From Candidatus Nanohalarchaeota archaeon (GTDB lineage: Archaea; EX4484-52; B79-G9), in contig JAFCBW010000069.1 of the NCBI GenBank assembly GCA_017610525.1, forward strand, positions 1 to 6,332: DNA of 6,332 nucleotides. Reading direction: 5' to 3'. This document shows, piece by piece, positions 1 through 5,552 of this stretch. A program made the translations under genes and the position numbers. Position 1 is the stretch's first letter. Each line of letters opens with the position of its first letter. The notes beneath the pieces are model-generated. The model was given only the letters and a program-made list of their open reading frames with translations. It did not search any database and was not told the DNA's origin.

Positions 1-102
1 GTTAGTAATTCAAAAATTAGACTTAACCCACCAACTCTACATTTTTATGCTTTATGCACAATTTCAAACAACAAACTCCGCCTTTATTGTGAATAAACCC
101 AA
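1..102. other. Left-edge intergenic stretch, possibly the tail of a convergent gene
   Basis: No complete gene is present. Frame 1 of the plus strand is open from the first base to a TAA at 94-96 (31 codons), so the end of a convergent neighbour could lie here, stopping six bases before the end of the membrane-protein gene. A 31-codon open run is not proof, and the next frame is open as well. The stretch also holds a tandem pair of the 7-mer TTTATGC (44-57) and a short AT-only inverted repeat (TTTATT at 83-88, AATAAA at 92-97). Both are too weak to call as regulatory sites. Confidence 0.3.
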
Positions 103-1890
103 TCAACCCCCAACAAAAACAACATCCCTAACGACCCGCCCTCCCCGAACATACTCCCCCGAATCATCATCGCGCAATCCAAAAGTAAACAAAGACTCCC
201 CAGCGCCATAATCCAAAGGAACATCCACAGCCACAACAACACCAACAACCTCCCCATCATCCATCAAAGGCAAAGCAACATCAAACCCAATCACCCCCGA
301 ACCACTAACAGACGTAATAAGCGTACGTATAGAATAATTACCGTAGACATCAATCGCCTTAACAAAATAAGTAAGATTAGCACCCTCACCACACCGAAGC
401 GCATCAAGCTCATATCCAAGCACCACAATAGGCCCGTAATCAACCAGCACAGGATTCAACACCTCCACTGAACCAAACCCCTCATCAACAGTACCAACAA
501 TACGCACATCCCCCCCCAAATAATAATCAGACAAACGTTTCTCCCGCACAGTGACCTGCGCAAGATACGGCGCATCACCGCGCACATTCCTGCTACTCAA
601 AGCCACCCTCTCACCGCTCAGCACATCATAAAGCCCAAACCGTATCCGATAAATCCCCTCTGAAATACCGTACGGCACACGCACATCATACTTCTCAGAA
701 ACAACATCCCCAGAAACCCACTCAGAACTTGGGCGCGCAAGCGCATGATCATCCTGAAAAATAACCCTCCCTTTCGAATCAATGAAATGCACAAACACAG
801 TATAATCTACATCCACACTCCCAAGCGACCTCCACCAATACGTCATCTGAAATGCCTGCCCTGGAGAGACAACGCTCATGTCCATATCATACCCAAGAAA
901 CGCTATCTTATCATCAAAAACATAGACCCTCTGCCTGCCGGAAAAAGCATTCCCTGCTGTAGCATCCACCCCATTATAAAAAAACTGCACATCCATGGAC
1001 CTGTCATACAGCTCATCAAAATACCACGGGACATTGATCATCCCCACCTCATTAGAGCCATCAGCGCCCACAGAAAAATACCCCTCAAACAGCGACACAC
1101 CCATACTATACCCACCAGCAGGAACACCATCCGGTATCATGACATCATTTGGCAGCAAAACAACATCCCCCTTCGAAAGCACAGCATACGGAAACGCGAA
1201 CTGGTTCTGAAAAACAACATCATCACCAAAATCCGTAACAACACTGACCCCCTCCACAACCATATCCAGAGAAGCCCTGAAATAATAATTCACATGCGCA
1301 CTCTTACCCCGCCTAAGCGGCTGGCTGATATCATAGCCAATAAACTCAAGGCCATTATCAAAACCCACTAGACAGGGCCGCGATATCTTAAGCCCATCCA
1401 TATCCTCAAAAGACCCGTCTGAATACCTGGCATACTCCCCACCATAAGCGACACCAGCCCCTGAAAACACCAAAGGATAAAAGATATTCAAAGCCAGCAG
1501 AGAGACAATGACCACCGGCGCAAGAAACCTCAAAGTCCTCTTCGGGTTCCCTGTACGTAGCATCAAAACATCCCAAAGCCGCGACCTGCGAACAGCAGCA
1601 GCCAACCCAAAAAACACACACATTAAAGAGACCTGCAAAATAACACCCGCCCTCGTAGGCGGCATCCCAAGATAAAGATTCGAAAACATGACAGCAAGAA
1701 CCACAAACGAGATGCTCAGGCCCACAGAAAACGCAACCCTCTCCATCCGGTTTATCTCACCTTTCCTGAACAGTGCATAAGTAGAAACAAGCCCGGGGAC
1801 AAAAAGCACAAAAACCGCAGGAAAAAAAAGATACAGCACTGCCCCAGCCAAAACAAATACAATTATCCAGAAACACTCTTTGATCACCAT
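103..1890 (-). CDS. Envelope protein: five N-terminal membrane helices plus three extracellular beta-type modules
   Basis: Predicted 595-residue integral membrane protein of unknown function. Five hydrophobic helices lie near residues 7-22, 25-41, 53-73, 82-100 and 122-143. Basic loops (RKGEINRMER, and an Arg/Lys-rich stretch at about 101-121) fall on the inside, so the roughly 450-residue C-terminal part should face outward. The N-terminal part, with its FVPG turn between helices, resembles DUF1616-type archaeal membrane proteins; this is by eye only. The exterior has three modules anchored by FIGYD (183-187), FLGYD (331-335) and VLGYE (490-494). The middle one has the pattern LGYD, tyWR, DYTVFVHFID, qDD, GiYRirFGLYD, which is seen in beta-sandwich domains C-terminal to some PMT-family membrane glycosyltransferases. 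No catalytic glycosyltransferase motif is visible. The frame extends to an ATG at 1917, but that codon sits in an ATTTAAAT box, so I prefer the ATG at 1890, directly before helix 1. The coding strand is rich in G and T, giving many Val, Gly, Asp and Phe. A role in surface glycan or protein binding is inference. Confidence 0.82.
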   Translation of the reverse strand: MVIKECFWIIVFVLAGAVLYLFFPAVFVLFVPGLVSTYALFRKGEINRMERVAFSVGLSISFVVLAVMFSNLYLGMPPTRAGVILQVSLMCVFFGLAAAVRRSRLWDVLMLRTGNPKRTLRFLAPVVIVSLLALNIFYPLVFSGAGVAYGGEYARYSDGSFEDMDGLKISRPCLVGFDNGLEFIGYDISQPLRRGKSAHVNYYFRASLDMVVEGVSVVTDFGDDVVFQNQFAFPYAVLSKGDVVLLPNDVMIPDGVPAGGYSMGVSLFEGYFSVGADGSNEVGMINVPWYFDELYDRSMDVQFFYNGVDATAGNAFSGRQRVYVFDDKIAFLGYDMDMSVVSPGQAFQMTYWWRSLGSVDVDYTVFVHFIDSKGRVIFQDDHALARPSSEWVSGDVVSEKYDVRVPYGISEGIYRIRFGLYDVLSGERVALSSRNVRGDAPYLAQVTVREKRLSDYYLGGDVRIVGTVDEGFGSVEVLNPVLVDYGPIVVLGYELDALRCGEGANLTYFVKAIDVYGNYSIRTLITSVSGSGVIGFDVALPLMDDGEVVGVVVAVDVPLDYGAGESLFTFGLRDDDSGEYVRGGRVVRDVVFVGG

Positions 1891-1915
1891 AGCAAAATTA
1901 CAACTACGCAGTGAC

Positions 1916-1923
1916 ATTTAAAT
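1916..1923 (-). promoter_or_regulatory. TATA-like box before the membrane-protein gene
   Basis: ATTTAAAT on the minus strand lies in the gap after trmJ, centred about 29.5 bases before the ATG at 1890. The spacing is slightly longer than at the other promoters here but still suits a transcript starting at or just before that ATG. The alternative is co-transcription with trmJ and initiation at the ATG at 1917, helped by the run GGGG (1929-1932) eleven bases upstream as a weak ribosome binding site. Confidence 0.4.
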
Positions 1924-1925
1924 TA

Positions 1926-2597
1926 CTACCCCTTTGCCGCAAGCTTCGAAAACAAGGTAAGAACCGCCTTCGCCTCCTTCTCCGTCACATCAGACTTCGC
2001 TACAATCCGCCTGAAAGCAAGCTTCACCGTATCCGGGTTCTTAAACGAATCAGCATCCACAAGACAATTAAAACACTCAAGCAGCCGCTCACGGGTCCGG
2101 GGTATTGCATACCCTCCGGGAGTATTTTTGGGCGCCTCCTGCGCAAGCTCATAAAGCACAACACAGACCGCATGCGACAGGTTCATCGTAGGATACTCTG
2201 ACCCCACAGGAATAGTCGAAATGATATCACACATTGCAAGCTCATCATTAGAAAGCCCGCTGCTCTCCCTGCCGAACACCAAAGCAGCATTCCTGCCCGA
2301 AATTGTCCCCGAAAGCTTCTTCAAAGCAACCGGGTGCCTCAAAAGCCCTGTCCCGCAGCCAACCTTGGCACTAAACCCCACAACCACATCAAACTTCGAA
2401 AGGCAATCGAGAGACTTCACTTTCCTGCATCTCTCATAGACATCATATCCATGCATCGAATGCGCCTTGACATCAACTGTAAGAGGCGCCTTCGGGCTGA
2501 CAAGAACAAGATCTCGAATCCCGAAATTCTTCATCACCCTTGCGACAAACCCGATATTGCCATCAGACTCAGGCTCCACAAGCACAACAGTAAACAT
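1926..2597 (-). CDS. trmJ: TrmJ-like tRNA 2'-O-methyltransferase (SPOUT/TrmH superfamily)
   Basis: A 223-residue protein showing the three SpoU/TrmH motifs in order. Motif 1 is near residues 3-26 (VVLVEPESDGNIGFVAR, with the conserved Asn14 and the catalytic-type Arg20). Motif 2 is near 105-120 (LVFGRESSGLSNDEL). Motif 3 is near 129-151 (IPVGSEYPTMNLSHAV), where the trefoil knot binds S-adenosylmethionine. The arrangement and the helical C-terminal extension (about 165-223) match the TrmJ branch, which 2'-O-methylates the nucleotide at position 32 of the tRNA anticodon loop; the characterised archaeal member (Sulfolobus acidocaldarius) modifies C32. The length fits the family (E. coli TrmJ is about 246 residues). 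The start MFTVVLVEP is standard for the family and lies about 28 bases from a TATA-like box, so the message is probably leaderless. The membrane-protein gene follows on the same strand; shared transcription is possible but no functional link is evident. A different SpoU-type RNA target is less likely. Confidence 0.88.
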   Translation of the reverse strand: MFTVVLVEPESDGNIGFVARVMKNFGIRDLVLVSPKAPLTVDVKAHSMHGYDVYERCRKVKSLDCLSKFDVVVGFSAKVGCGTGLLRHPVALKKLSGTISGRNAALVFGRESSGLSNDELAMCDIISTIPVGSEYPTMNLSHAVCVVLYELAQEAPKNTPGGYAIPRTRERLLECFNCLVDADSFKNPDTVKLAFRRIVAKSDVTEKEAKAVLTLFSKLAAKG

Positions 2598-2621
2598 ACT
2601 ATGACCATAACACCCTTTAAC

Positions 2622-2636
2622 TTAAGTTATTTTCGC
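2622..2636 (-). promoter_or_regulatory. BRE plus TATA-like promoter of the trmJ-like gene
   Basis: Reading the minus strand, GCGAAAA (2636-2630), a purine-rich TFB recognition element, is followed directly by TAACTTAA (2629-2622). The centre of the box is about 28 bases upstream of the ATG at 2597, which predicts transcription starting at or next to the start codon. Confidence 0.5.
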
Positions 2637-2704
2637 TCAAATATCCACAGCCCATCGAAAAACCCATTTTATCTATGTTATAATTGCAAAAAATGACCAA
2701 ACCT

Positions 2705-2721
2705 TTCGATAAGTATATATA
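2705..2721 (+). promoter_or_regulatory. Archaeal TATA promoter of the small membrane-protein gene
   Basis: TATATATA at 2714-2721 is preceded by TTTCGATAAG, a plausible TFB recognition element. The centre of the box is about 25.5 bases from the ATG at 2743, which is the classical distance to the transcription start. The mRNA should therefore be leaderless. This is the best promoter match in the window. Confidence 0.7.
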
Positions 2722-2742
2722 CAAGTTCAGCCAAGAAAAATT

Positions 2743-3060
2743 ATGGCAATAAAAGACTATGAAGGATTGATATTCCGGGAACTCAGAAAAAAAGTACTGA
2801 ACGAAGAACCCCAACAGGAAGAGACAGAACAGGCAATCATAACAAAAAACGAAACCACAAATCACATAAAGATCTCAGTATTCTCCGGCCTGAAATTTGG
2901 TCTCGGAATGACACTCGGCAGCTTCATTGGAATAATCATCATATCAACAATATTGCTCATCACAGGACTGGTATTAGCTGCAATCGCCGGCTCACTCTTA
3001 AACCTCGATGTTATGGCATACGCAAATATGGCAAATATCGCTTCACTTGGCAATATGTAA
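2743..3060 (+). CDS. Small glycine-zipper membrane protein, function unknown
   Basis: A 105-residue protein that I do not recognise. Residues 1-43 are polar and charged, with an acidic Gln/Glu patch at about 21-30, and have no signal peptide. Residues 44-87 form a long hydrophobic region that could be one long helix or a tight hairpin of two. Its first half carries spaced glycines: G49xxxG53 and G55xxxG59xxxG63. This glycine-zipper pattern, by analogy with known cases, packs transmembrane helices into dimers or oligomers. The tail (88-105) is Ala/Asn/Met-rich. The start is supported by the TATA box about 25 bases upstream; the frame has no better ATG. The 3' end overlaps the end of the convergent His-repeat protein gene by 18 bases, so the two transcripts would be antisense across their 3' ends. 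Biased composition, a promoter and membrane character together make it a likely real gene. Confidence 0.75.
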   Translation: MAIKDYEGLIFRELRKKVLNEEPQQEETEQAIITKNETTNHIKISVFSGLKFGLGMTLGSFIGIIIISTILLITGLVLAAIAGSLLNLDVMAYANMANIASLGNM

Positions 3061-4827
3061 CATCTTTTTCTCAGCCAGAATCTTATTATACAACTTAAAA
3101 GGAGTCTTCTCAACCCTGAAATGAGGATACATATCAAACAGCCTGTCAAGAGACGCAATAGCCTCTCTCCTGTGCCCGCCAATATCATGCGCATAGGCAA
3201 GATCAAAAATTGCCATCTGCTGGTACTTTTTTATTGTAACGACATCAATGGCATCGAAATGATACTTGGACTTCCGGCTAAGCAAAACATCAGACACGCT
3301 CACAGCCATTTTAAATGACTCTATTGCACCATCTATATACTTCTCTCTTTTGGACGAACTTTGCTCAACCTCTGCCACCTGAAGCAGTATCACACCCTTT
3401 GCAAGCACAAACTTCGGGCCATCTCCGCGATACGGATTCACGCATTTGATCCCCTCTTCAATATACTCCAAAGCCATAGCATATTCCTTGGCCCTGCGGC
3501 ATATCTGCATTGCAAGAAAATACGCATCTGCCCTGTTGTAATTATCATCATCCATAGTATCTATTGAGATGGCTTCATCTATATTCTCCTGTGCCAGAAC
3601 AAGCTCATTAAGAAGAAGATACCTTTTTGCGCCGCGAAAGACATCCATGGCTTTTTTGTTGTTATCAAGCTGCGTACTCTCAAATGGCGATTCTGACTCT
3701 TCTAATACTGGTTGTTCCTGCTCTGAACCCTCTTTTTGTGGTACCGGCCCTTCAGAATCAGCATGCCCAGTATCGGACTCTTCCTGTACATGTTCCTTTG
3801 AACCACCATATTCACTGGGACTATGAGACTCAGAATCATCCCCGGACGAAATAACATCCGGAGCATGCTGCTCTGGATCGACATCTTCATGTGAAACATG
3901 CTCTGGCCCATCATCCTCGCGGGAAACATGCTCTGGCTCTGATACCTTATCCCCGGATGAATCACTTTCAAAATCAGACAGCTCCACATCAGAATCTTCC
4001 GGCACAGATTGCTTCAGATCATGATTCTCACACATAAGCTCTGATGCCTCGTCTTCAGATGAATGGATTTCCAGATCAGACCGATCTGAGCTAGAATCAT
4101 CCTGTACCTGATCCGGCGCAAGGTGCTCAGACTCATCATGTGCAAGAGGCTCTAAAGCCTCACTTAACGGATGCTCCTCTATATGATGCTCTGGCAAAGA
4201 ATGCTTTGCAGCATGAGACCTTGACAGCTTTAGTGCGGAAAATACTGATTTGATATGCGCAGGAGCATTCTTCAAGACATGCACCTTTGATTTGTGATGA
4301 CTGGGAGAATGATGACCTGAAAAAGAATGCTCTACAGCATGAGAATCCGAAGATTTCACCACAGGATGCTCATGCGCTGAAGCATGCCCTCCTGGTTTGT
4401 GATGGACAGAAAAACTATGCTCAGCCACATGATGACTTGGCGAAGAATGCTTTGCAGCATGAGAATCTGAAGATTTTGGCACAGGATGCCCATGCACAGA
4501 AACACGCTTCAAAACACGCATTTCATGTTTATGATGGCTGGGAGAATGATGACTTGGCAAAGGATGCTTTGCAGCATGAGAATTCGAAGATTTTGGCACA
4601 GGATGCCCATGCACAGAAACACGCTTCAAAACACGCACTTCCGGCTTATGATGTACAGGCGAATGATGCTCCGCCGCATGATGCCCCGGCGAAGGATGCT
4701 TTGCAGCATGAGGCCTTGACGATTTCAGTGCAGAATGTTCCGGCTTATGATGCACAGAAACATTAGGCGACTTCTTGTCTTCTTTTTTCTTTTCATCCTT
4801 TTTTACTTTTTTATCTTTGTTTTTCAT
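3043..4827 (-). CDS. His-repeat / acidic-tract / TPR-like protein of unknown function
   Basis: A 594-residue protein without signal peptide or membrane helix, so probably cytoplasmic. It has four sharply different parts. Residues 1-20 are a lysine head (11 Lys in 20). Residues about 23-222 are His-rich (45 His in 200), built from five imperfect repeats anchored on HAAKH or HAVEH at 40, 84, 123, 163 and 205, with inner elements HHKP, LKRVSVHGHPVPKSS and SPSHH. Residues about 223-382 are acidic and Ser-rich (52 Asp/Glu against about six Lys/Arg in 160), including a ten-residue duplication around PEHVSRED and PEHVSHED. Residues about 389-594 look like helical TPR pairs, for example ADAYFLAMQICRRAKEYAMA, ending at a TGA at 3043-3045. 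The frame extends to an ATG at 4881, but the promoter box lies within that extension, so the ATG at 4827 is preferred. TPR domains bind protein partners; His-rich tracts can bind transition metals or respond to pH. No specific role is assignable. Confidence 0.8.
   Translation of the reverse strand: MKNKDKKVKKDEKKKEDKKSPNVSVHHKPEHSALKSSRPHAAKHPSPGHHAAEHHSPVHHKPEVRVLKRVSVHGHPVPKSSNSHAAKHPLPSHHSPSHHKHEMRVLKRVSVHGHPVPKSSDSHAAKHSSPSHHVAEHSFSVHHKPGGHASAHEHPVVKSSDSHAVEHSFSGHHSPSHHKSKVHVLKNAPAHIKSVFSALKLSRSHAAKHSLPEHHIEEHPLSEALEPLAHDESEHLAPDQVQDDSSSDRSDLEIHSSEDEASELMCENHDLKQSVPEDSDVELSDFESDSSGDKVSEPEHVSREDDGPEHVSHEDVDPEQHAPDVISSGDDSESHSPSEYGGSKEHVQEESDTGHADSEGPVPQKEGSEQEQPVLEESESPFESTQLDNNKKAMDVFRGAKRYLLLNELVLAQENIDEAISIDTMDDDNYNRADAYFLAMQICRRAKEYAMALEYIEEGIKCVNPYRGDGPKFVLAKGVILLQVAEVEQSSSKREKYIDGAIESFKMAVSVSDVLLSRKSKYHFDAIDVVTIKKYQQMAIFDLAYAHDIGGHRREAIASLDRLFDMYPHFRVEKTPFKLYNKILAEKKMLHIAK
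3065..3069 (+). terminator. Possible oligo-T terminator after the small membrane-protein gene
   Basis: A TTTTT run begins four bases after the TAA at 3058-3060. Archaeal RNA polymerase commonly stops at such U-tracts without a hairpin. The run lies inside the convergent gene, so its base content is also constrained by Lys codons there. Confidence 0.25.
3893..3936 (-). repeat. Short in-frame duplication in the acidic tract
   Basis: On the plus strand the 14-mer GAAACATGCTCTGG occurs at 3893-3906 and again at 3923-3936, exactly 30 bases apart. It encodes repeated PEHVS blocks of the acidic region of the same protein, so this part also grew by small in-frame duplications. Confidence 0.6.
4150..4710 (-). 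repeat. Coding tandem repeats of the His-rich region (five units of 39-44 codons)
   Basis: The anchor coding HAAKH/HAVEH begins at 4710, 4578, 4461, 4341 and 4215 on the minus strand. This gives spacings of 132, 117, 120 and 126 bases, all multiples of three. The strongest DNA-level match is 4447-4520 against 4564-4637: 74 bases offset by 117 with two differences, which code Asp versus Asn and one silent change. The outer units are more diverged, consistent with central units having been copied most recently. Confidence 0.85.
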
Positions 4828-4850
4828 TGATAATTTAATGACTGTCCTCA

Positions 4851-4864
4851 TATATATATTTTCT
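4851..4864 (-). promoter_or_regulatory. TATA promoter of the His-repeat/TPR gene
   Basis: The minus strand reads AAGAAAATATATATATG, a purine-rich TFB element running into an alternating AT box whose centre (about 4855) is about 28 bases from the ATG at 4827. The upstream in-frame ATGs at 4881 and 4851 lie upstream of or within this box and would not be in the mRNA. This makes MKNKDKK the likely N-terminus. Confidence 0.6.
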
Positions 4865-4889
4865 TGATTCTGGCACAGCACAACATATC

Positions 4890-4897
4890 ATTTAAAT
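4890..4897 (+). promoter_or_regulatory. TATA-like box of the HemK2-like gene
   Basis: ATTTAAAT is centred about 26.5 bases upstream of the ATG at 4920. The in-frame ATG at 4896 is partly inside the box, so it should lie upstream of the transcription start and should not be used. Confidence 0.55.
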
Positions 4898-4919
4898 GCT
4901 TCCCGACCAAAAAAACACC

Positions 4920-5552
4920 ATGCAAATAGAACATAAAGGCACAAAAATATTAACCTGCAGACACGTATACGAACCATCCGAAGACACATTCCTGCTCATG
5001 GACTCACTCGAATTCCTCAACATAAACTCACAGGACACAATATTAGAGATCGGCACAGGCACAGGCATCATCGCCATCCACACAGCAAAACACGCAAAGC
5101 ACGTCACAGCAACAGACATAAACCCCTACGCACTTGAATGCGCAAAAAAAAACGCAGACAACACCAAAAACATACAATTCATCAAAAGCAACCTGTTCGC
5201 AAAAATCAACAAAAAATACAACATAATCATATTCAACCCGCCCTACCTGCCCCAGGAAAAAAGCGAAACATCAGACGACATAATAGACTGCGCCTGGAAC
5301 GGCGGAAAAGACGGGCGCGAAACAACAGGCAAATTCCTGGATATGGCACCCCTCTACCTCAAAGAGACAGGACGTATTCTCATACTTGACTCAAGCAAAT
5401 CAAAATATAAAAAAACACTTGACACACTCAAAAAAAAAGGACTGGCAGCAAAAATAGTGAACCGCACGAACCTGTTCTTTGAAGAGCTGGTAGTCATTCA
5501 GGCAAAGAAAAACAACTATATAAACAATAAAAAACAAAAAAGACACTTATGA
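4920..5552 (+). CDS. HemK2/Mtq2-like protein-glutamine methyltransferase (release factor)
   Basis: A 210-residue class I S-adenosylmethionine-dependent methyltransferase. The HemK2-type N-terminal signature VYEPSEDTFLL is at residues 16-26. Motif I, ILEIGTGTGIIA, is at 41-52. The acidic SAM-ribose motif ATDINPYAL is at 64-72. The substrate-glutamine motif NPPYLP is at 106-111. AWNGGKDGRE, characteristic of the HemK2 branch, is at about 125-134. The usual end FFEELVVIQ is at 186-194. Unlike bacterial PrmC there is no separate N-terminal helical domain, matching the archaeal and eukaryotic type, which N5-methylates the Gln of the GGQ motif in the class I release factor (aRF1/eRF1), in studied cases with a Trm112 partner. 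No Trm112 gene is in the window. The start MQIEHKG is preferred over the ATG at 4896, which lies in the promoter. The Lys/Asn-rich tail (about 196-210) is extra. Its stop overlaps the next gene by four bases, suggesting one operon. Confidence 0.88.
   Translation: MQIEHKGTKILTCRHVYEPSEDTFLLMDSLEFLNINSQDTILEIGTGTGIIAIHTAKHAKHVTATDINPYALECAKKNADNTKNIQFIKSNLFAKINKKYNIIIFNPPYLPQEKSETSDDIIDCAWNGGKDGRETTGKFLDMAPLYLKETGRILILDSSKSKYKKTLDTLKKKGLAAKIVNRTNLFFEELVVIQAKKNNYINNKKQKRHL
5549..5552 (+). promoter_or_regulatory. ATGA stop/start overlap coupling the HemK2-like and secreted-protein genes
   Basis: The TGA stop of the methyltransferase (5550-5552) overlaps the ATG of the secreted protein (5549-5551). 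No Shine-Dalgarno sequence is obvious just upstream, where the sequence is A-rich (AACAAAAAAGACACTT), so re-initiation by the terminating ribosome is the likely mode of translation. Confidence 0.7.

Larger units (their letters stand above)
2598..2742. other. Divergent promoter region between trmJ-like and small membrane-protein genes
   Basis: This is a 145-base gap between two genes that point away from each other. It contains the trmJ-side promoter at its left end and the TATATATA promoter of the small membrane protein at its right end. The roughly 75 bases between the boxes are AT-rich. I find no convincing operator palindrome or structured RNA there. Confidence 0.5.
4828..4919. other. Divergent promoter region between the His-repeat and HemK2-like genes
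   Basis: This is a 92-base gap between the two preferred start codons. It contains back-to-back TATA boxes (minus-strand box at 4851-4860, plus-strand box at 4890-4897) about 38 bases apart, centre to centre. Each is followed by a short stretch in which transcription should begin at or next to the ATG. I see no separate operator palindrome. Confidence 0.55.

Noticed and set aside
83..97. Inverted repeat TTTATT/AATAAA just after the membrane-protein gene, as a terminator
   Set aside because: The stem is six AT pairs only, with a three-base loop and no following U-tract on the minus strand. It is expected by chance in AT-rich sequence.
745..1371. A 208-codon plus-strand frame inside the membrane-protein gene
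   Set aside because: It lies opposite a gene with clear membrane helices and domain motifs, and its product is a Pro/His/Ile-rich sequence with no domain. The A/C-rich strand lacks stops by composition.
2617..2865. An 82-codon minus-strand frame rich in Phe, Cys and Tyr across the divergent promoter region
   Set aside because: It covers the promoters of both flanking genes and the start of the small membrane protein. Its composition is that of translated AT-rich noncoding DNA.
4150..4710. Regularly spaced repeats that might suggest a CRISPR array
   Set aside because: All spacings are multiples of three, the repeats stay in the reading frame and diverge as coding sequence, and there are no unique spacers of constant length.
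4351..4710. The His-rich tract as a metal-efflux or zinc-transporter loop
   Set aside because: The protein has no membrane helices and no transporter signature. Metal binding remains possible but transport is not supported.
4287..4766. A 159-codon plus-strand frame with Asp/Ala/His/Gln-rich repeats
   Set aside because: It is the complement of the His-rich repeats of the minus-strand gene. The repeat period is a multiple of three, which keeps the opposite frame open, and there is no promoter or recognisable domain.
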